A stretch of 64,000 bases of DNA from JBFWUW01 sp050247075. GTDB lineage: Bacteria; Planctomycetota; Planctomycetia; Pirellulales; JBFWUW01. Positions 60,934 through 64,000 of this stretch are shown one piece after another. The notes below the pieces were generated by a model. It worked only from the letters and a program-made list of their open reading frames with translations. It ran no database searches and was not told where the DNA came from. The position numbers were made by a program, and so were the translations under genes. Each line of letters begins with the position of its first letter. Within the stretch, counting starts at the first letter, position 1. The DNA lies in the NCBI GenBank assembly GCA_050247075.1, contig JBFWUW010000020.1:1-64000 (forward strand). Direction: 5' to 3'.

Positions 60934-61593
60934 TTATTCCTCCCCCTCCAGCACCACACGAACTTTGATGGGAGGTGTGGTGACCTCGTATTGCTTAGGC
61001 TTGCCGACCGGTTTGGTCTCGTCGGGAAACGGAAACGGCGGCAGCCCCGTGTAGACCGTGTAGGTGGCGGTGATTGAATAATCGCCTGGCTCGCACCAAA
61101 ATATCCAAGGCGTGCCGCCGTTTGGATTGAGCGACGTAATGGTGAGGCGATGCGTTTTGCCAGGCGCGATCGTCGGCTGAACGCTCGATCCCGACGACTC
61201 GCCCGAGACCGTCCGTAGATTGCTCGGCTCGACCACTCCTGGCCCCTCCACCGTGAGATTTGGATAGTCGATCGATCCGCGCGGCCAAATCATCACGTCT
61301 TCCTGGCTGACGTTCTTGATTTCGAAGATCAACTTTACCCTGGGAGCAGAGGGAAGTTTTTTGTCATCGGTCTCTTCTTCGATCCGCTGGCGAAACGCCT
61401 TGCCGTGCCGTGCTTTGGGCAACGTGTATTGTGACTTAATGGCGATGAGGCGAACTTCAACCGGAGAAGGCTCCGGGACATCTTCCTTGGCAGCATCGGC
61501 GAGAAGATCGGTGGCGGCCCAACAAAGTAGCAATGCCGCCATCAATACGGCCGGTGAGCCAGCCTTTGCCGAAGTGCCGATCGCGAGTTGCAT
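60934..61593 (-). CDS. Secreted protein of unknown function
   Basis: 219 residues from ATG 61593, supported by CAGGAG six bases upstream. A signal-like hydrophobic segment (AVLMAALLLCWAATDLLADA) may include a lipobox-like Cys but not convincingly. The mature part is beta-rich (VKLIFEIKNVSQEDVMIWPRG; TITSLNPNGGTPWIFWCEPG; YSITATYTVYTGLP), like an Ig-type domain. No family recognised. Confidence 0.75.
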   Translation of the reverse strand: MQLAIGTSAKAGSPAVLMAALLLCWAATDLLADAAKEDVPEPSPVEVRLIAIKSQYTLPKARHGKAFRQRIEEETDDKKLPSAPRVKLIFEIKNVSQEDVMIWPRGSIDYPNLTVEGPGVVEPSNLRTVSGESSGSSVQPTIAPGKTHRLTITSLNPNGGTPWIFWCEPGDYSITATYTVYTGLPPFPFPDETKPVGKPKQYEVTTPPIKVRVVLEGEE

Positions 61594-61713
61594 GACTGGC
61601 TCCTGTTCGTGCCGTGCGAAGTTCCCGCGGGCTTCCCGGGAACTAACAGCATAGAGCCGATTGATGGCCAACAACAGCCAGGGCCGTTGTTGGCAGACCT
61701 CGCGAGGGCCGCC

Positions 61714-62817
61714 TTACGCCGCGGCCTTGGCCTCTGGCTGGGCCGCTGGCTTGGGGGCCCAAGTGTTCTTCCACAACTGCATGAACACGGCTGCAATGCC
61801 CGACCGCACCGTGCGGTGGTAGTCGGAGTTGGGTGGCAAGGTGTTCATCAGCCGCCGGTGCGCCCGGCCCAGCGCATGGTAAGGCAAGTGGGGAAACAAA
61901 TGGTGCAACGCGTGGTAACGCAGCCCCAGCGGCACAAACAATTCCGCGATCGGAGCATTGCCAGGAAGCGTGATCGAGTCTTGCAGTTGCCCCAGATAGC
62001 TGACGGTCTCGCCTTCGTGCAGGTAGTTGTGCAGGCACAACGCTCGAATAAAGTTGAGGGTCAACACACCCGCCGCCATCGAATACAGCATGGGCAAGCG
62101 GGTCCACTCCATGGCACCCGTCGCCACCAACAGGGCCGGCGCTAGCGTGCGGGCAAAACAGGCCAGATCCAAGAACGCCCAATACTTCAGCGGTGTACTA
62201 GGGGTAATCGCCAGCCGGTGCTGAAAGTTGGCGATGCCGAACGACGAAAACCGCGTTAGCAGCCAAGGTCGAAAGGGAGGGTACAAGAACGAAGCCGGCG
62301 TCAGGATCAAAAAGCGAAAGACGACCATCAACGGCCAGATAAACGTGAGCAGCAGAAAATAGCCGATTGTTCGGGGTGGATCGACGCCAAACGGCAGGTA
62401 CTCGCCGTCACCGTCGGTTCCGTAGCTGTCGCAACGGTGGTGGTCCAGGTGGTGTGAGTAAGCAAAGGACGGAAACAACAGCGGAATTCCGCACAACAAG
62501 TCCCAAGCTACGGCAAACGAGCGAAGGTTGTTTTGCCGCAGATGGACCAGTTCATGGACGAAGGAAGAGGCCCGAAAAATCAGCAGCACCGCCACCACGT
62601 AGCATGCCACTCGCAATACGGACAGACCGGGCAGCGTAAAATAGAAGTTGGCACAGGCGTAGCCGACAAAGATGCTAATCAAAAAATCGGCCCAATAGAT
62701 GGCTGGATTGGGGGTAGCCAAATCGCGCAGGGCCATCTTCGCCTCTTTGAGCCAAACCGGAACGTCACCCTCGGTGCCGGCGGGCTGTGAGTGTTGGTGG
62801 AGCGAAGTCGTTCCCAT
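61714..62817 (-). CDS. Fatty acid desaturase family
   Basis: 367 residues, multi-spanning. The three di-iron histidine boxes are visible: HELVH in SSFVHELVHLRQN, HHLDHH in SYSHHLDHHRCDSYG-type context, and HALHH in GLRYHALHHLFPHLPYHALG. Membrane helices surround them. The enzyme uses O2 and an electron carrier to insert a double bond or hydroxyl in a lipid chain; regiospecificity cannot be predicted. No ferredoxin or reductase gene is adjacent. Confidence 0.93.
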   Translation of the reverse strand: MGTTSLHQHSQPAGTEGDVPVWLKEAKMALRDLATPNPAIYWADFLISIFVGYACANFYFTLPGLSVLRVACYVVAVLLIFRASSFVHELVHLRQNNLRSFAVAWDLLCGIPLLFPSFAYSHHLDHHRCDSYGTDGDGEYLPFGVDPPRTIGYFLLLTFIWPLMVVFRFLILTPASFLYPPFRPWLLTRFSSFGIANFQHRLAITPSTPLKYWAFLDLACFARTLAPALLVATGAMEWTRLPMLYSMAAGVLTLNFIRALCLHNYLHEGETVSYLGQLQDSITLPGNAPIAELFVPLGLRYHALHHLFPHLPYHALGRAHRRLMNTLPPNSDYHRTVRSGIAAVFMQLWKNTWAPKPAAQPEAKAAA

Positions 62818-63216
62818 AGCAATAAGTTCTACAAAAAAGGGGGGGCGGCGATAGCAATCGGCGGTTGATACCGCTCCACATGTTTTCAGTCCAGAGGAAC
62901 TCCTACCTACCTACGTCATCGGCAGGTCGATGTTTACTTCGTTAATTTTTACCCAAACAATCCAGATTATCCATAGTCGCAATGCTGATCGGACGAAAAC
63001 CAGCACAAACCACCCGTACTTACAGCATATTTCAAGGTGACGAGAGTTTGTAGTGTTATTAGGGGGTTTTTGTCGTGTTCAGTGGCGATTTTCGCGATGT
63101 CCGCGTGAACCGTTCCAGAAATATTGGTGTCCGATAGCCGGCAGGTGATCGGCATCAGAGGTGGGCTACGACAGGCCGCGGAACCAAGCTGAATGATTTT
63201 TTCTACTGAGTACCGC
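62818..63216. other. A/T-rich intergenic region of about 400 bases
   Basis: It separates the divergent desaturase and RbfA-like genes and should hold both promoters. It is clearly richer in A/T than the neighbouring genes, with runs such as GTTAATTTTTACC near 62945 and TTAGGGGGTTTTTG near 63060. No open frame with family features was found; a minus-strand frame from 63326 lies over the RbfA-like gene. Confidence 0.5.
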
Positions 63217-63609
63217 ATGACATCGAAGAAACCGTCAATACCACACTCGCCACCCTTGTTTGACGATGGAGTGGACCCCCGCAAGAAATTTCGCCACGGG
63301 GTGGCGCGTGGTGGTACCAACCGCAAGACGCTGCAGCTTTGCAGCCAGGTGGCCGATACATTGAACCAGGTACTAGGCGACGGCGCCGATGACGTGCTCT
63401 TGGCGTTGCACGTTCAAACTGTCCAGCCCGCCCCCGACAGTTCTCAACTGCTGGTGATCGTCGGCCCAGCCATGCCCGGCGAAGCGGTCGATTGCGCCGC
63501 GGCCTTGGCCAGCCTGCATGCCGCCAGCGGCAGATTGCGTGCGGCGGTGTCGGAGGCGATCACGCGACGCCGTTCGCCCAAGCTGTTGTTTCAGGTCGCG
63601 CCGGATTGA
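63217..63609 (+). CDS. rbfA: RbfA-like protein (ribosome-binding factor A family)
   Basis: 130 residues from ATG 63217. The core RKTLQLCSQVADTLNQVLGD, LHVQTVQPAPDSSQLLVIVG and the C-terminal LRAAVSEAITRRRSPKLLFQVAPD fit the RbfA plan: a KH-like fold with the terminal R-x-P-x-L-x-F-x-x-D signature. RbfA assists 16S rRNA and 30S maturation. The usual neighbours (infB, nusA, truB) are not seen here, so this is a family-level call. It converges with a response regulator gene. Confidence 0.65.
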   Translation: MTSKKPSIPHSPPLFDDGVDPRKKFRHGVARGGTNRKTLQLCSQVADTLNQVLGDGADDVLLALHVQTVQPAPDSSQLLVIVGPAMPGEAVDCAAALASLHAASGRLRAAVSEAITRRRSPKLLFQVAPD

Positions 63610-63627
63610 CCCACGCTGAGCCAGTTC

Positions 63628-64000
63628 CTAATCCTCGGCGGCAGCGGAATTCGCCGCTGGCTGGTCGTCGCCACCCGCCACAAACCGGTAGCCAGCGCCG
63701 CGGACACTCAAAAAGTGCCGCGGGCGGGCGGGGTCGGGTTCAAAGTACTTTCGCATGCGGACAATGAAGTTATCGACCGTTCGCGTGGTGGGGCTGGTGT
63801 CGTGCCCCCAGACGTTCTCCAGCAGTTCCGCCCGATCAATCACCCGCCCCGCGTTCTCGGCAAAGTACTTGAGCAGGTTCATCTCGATCGTGGTCATCCG
63901 CACGGGCTTATCGGCGACGACCGCTTCGTAGGTATCAAAATTGACATGCGCCCGGCCAAATTCAAAGGTTCCGCGGATTTCTTGCCGTTCGGCCTCCACG
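63628..64000 (-). CDS. OmpR/PhoB-type response regulator, C-terminal part (5' end outside the window)
   Basis: The visible 124 residues contain an OmpR/PhoB winged-helix domain: RMTTIEMNLLKYFAENAGRVIDRAELLENVWG, then the recognition part TRTVDNFIVRMRKYFEPDP and HFLSVRGAGYRFV. The reading frame continues beyond 64000, so the receiver domain must lie outside the window. A Ala/Ser/Asp tail follows the DNA-binding domain. Confidence 0.92.
   Translation of the reverse strand, partial: VEAERQEIRGTFEFGRAHVNFDTYEAVVADKPVRMTTIEMNLLKYFAENAGRVIDRAELLENVWGHDTSPTTRTVDNFIVRMRKYFEPDPARPRHFLSVRGAGYRFVAGGDDQPAANSAAAED

Noticed and set aside
62967..63326. Minus-strand frame of 119 codons upstream of the desaturase
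   Set aside because: Overlaps the start of the RbfA-like gene and lacks any recognisable feature.

Overview
The window looks like a stretch of a planctomycete chromosome, most likely from the Pirellulales/Pirellula-Rhodopirellula side. This is inferred from gene content: two twin-arginine DUF1501 proteins, an ECF sigma factor of the planctomycete type, TPR/FG-GAP/ASPIC-UnbV proteins, a J-like protein carrying the SEKFDPYHKWLG N-terminus, Ala/Pro-rich membrane proteins with squalene-cyclase-like repeats, many secreted hypothetical proteins, and GC-rich DNA with short dispersed palindromes. No rRNA, tRNA, CRISPR array or intact insertion sequence was recognised.

Layout. 1-1.1 kb: two tandem Uma2 genes (the first cut by the window edge). 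1.1-10 kb, mostly plus strand: DUF1501 protein, a large unknown protein, YggS and YggU, a lidless Hsp70 with an N-terminal extension followed by a GYF_2 protein, and a second DUF1501 protein. 10-17.4 kb, minus strand: a squalene-cyclase-like repeat protein, then a three-gene block of membrane-fusion (HlyD-type) proteins in which one carries a GAF domain and one a site-2-protease (M50) domain. 17.6-26 kb: two small unknown genes, an ECF sigma factor, an alpha/beta hydrolase, an NtrC-type regulator, protoporphyrinogen oxidase and glutamine synthetase. 25.8-33.4 kb, minus strand: a TPR protein and two tandem 3-kb TPR/FG-GAP/ASPIC paralogues. 33.6-41.7 kb: small membrane proteins, an aldo/keto reductase, a hydrolase, the large J-like protein and an acyltransferase. 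42-49.5 kb: a complete MdtABC-like RND efflux operon (adaptor plus two pumps). 49.6-52.8 kb: PaaK-like ligase, amidohydrolase, two unknown genes. 52.8-53.9 kb: a gene-poor island with tandem palindromic repeats. 53.9-64 kb: obgE, rpmA, secreted proteins, DUF3891, a PHB-depolymerase-like esterase, menC, a methyltransferase, a fatty acid desaturase, an RbfA-like protein and the end of an OmpR-type response regulator.

Two things stand out beyond ordinary annotation. First, a family of short hairpins shaped like REP elements (GTAGGA or similar, a 6-bp stem, a mostly TCC loop) occurs at seven sites singly, in direct tandem or as inverted pairs; the stems differ between modules by compensating changes. 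Second, the GAF/HlyD/M50 cluster has membrane-fusion and membrane-protease parts but no ABC ATPase, RND pump or outer-membrane channel beside it, so its mode of action is not explained by standard efflux models.
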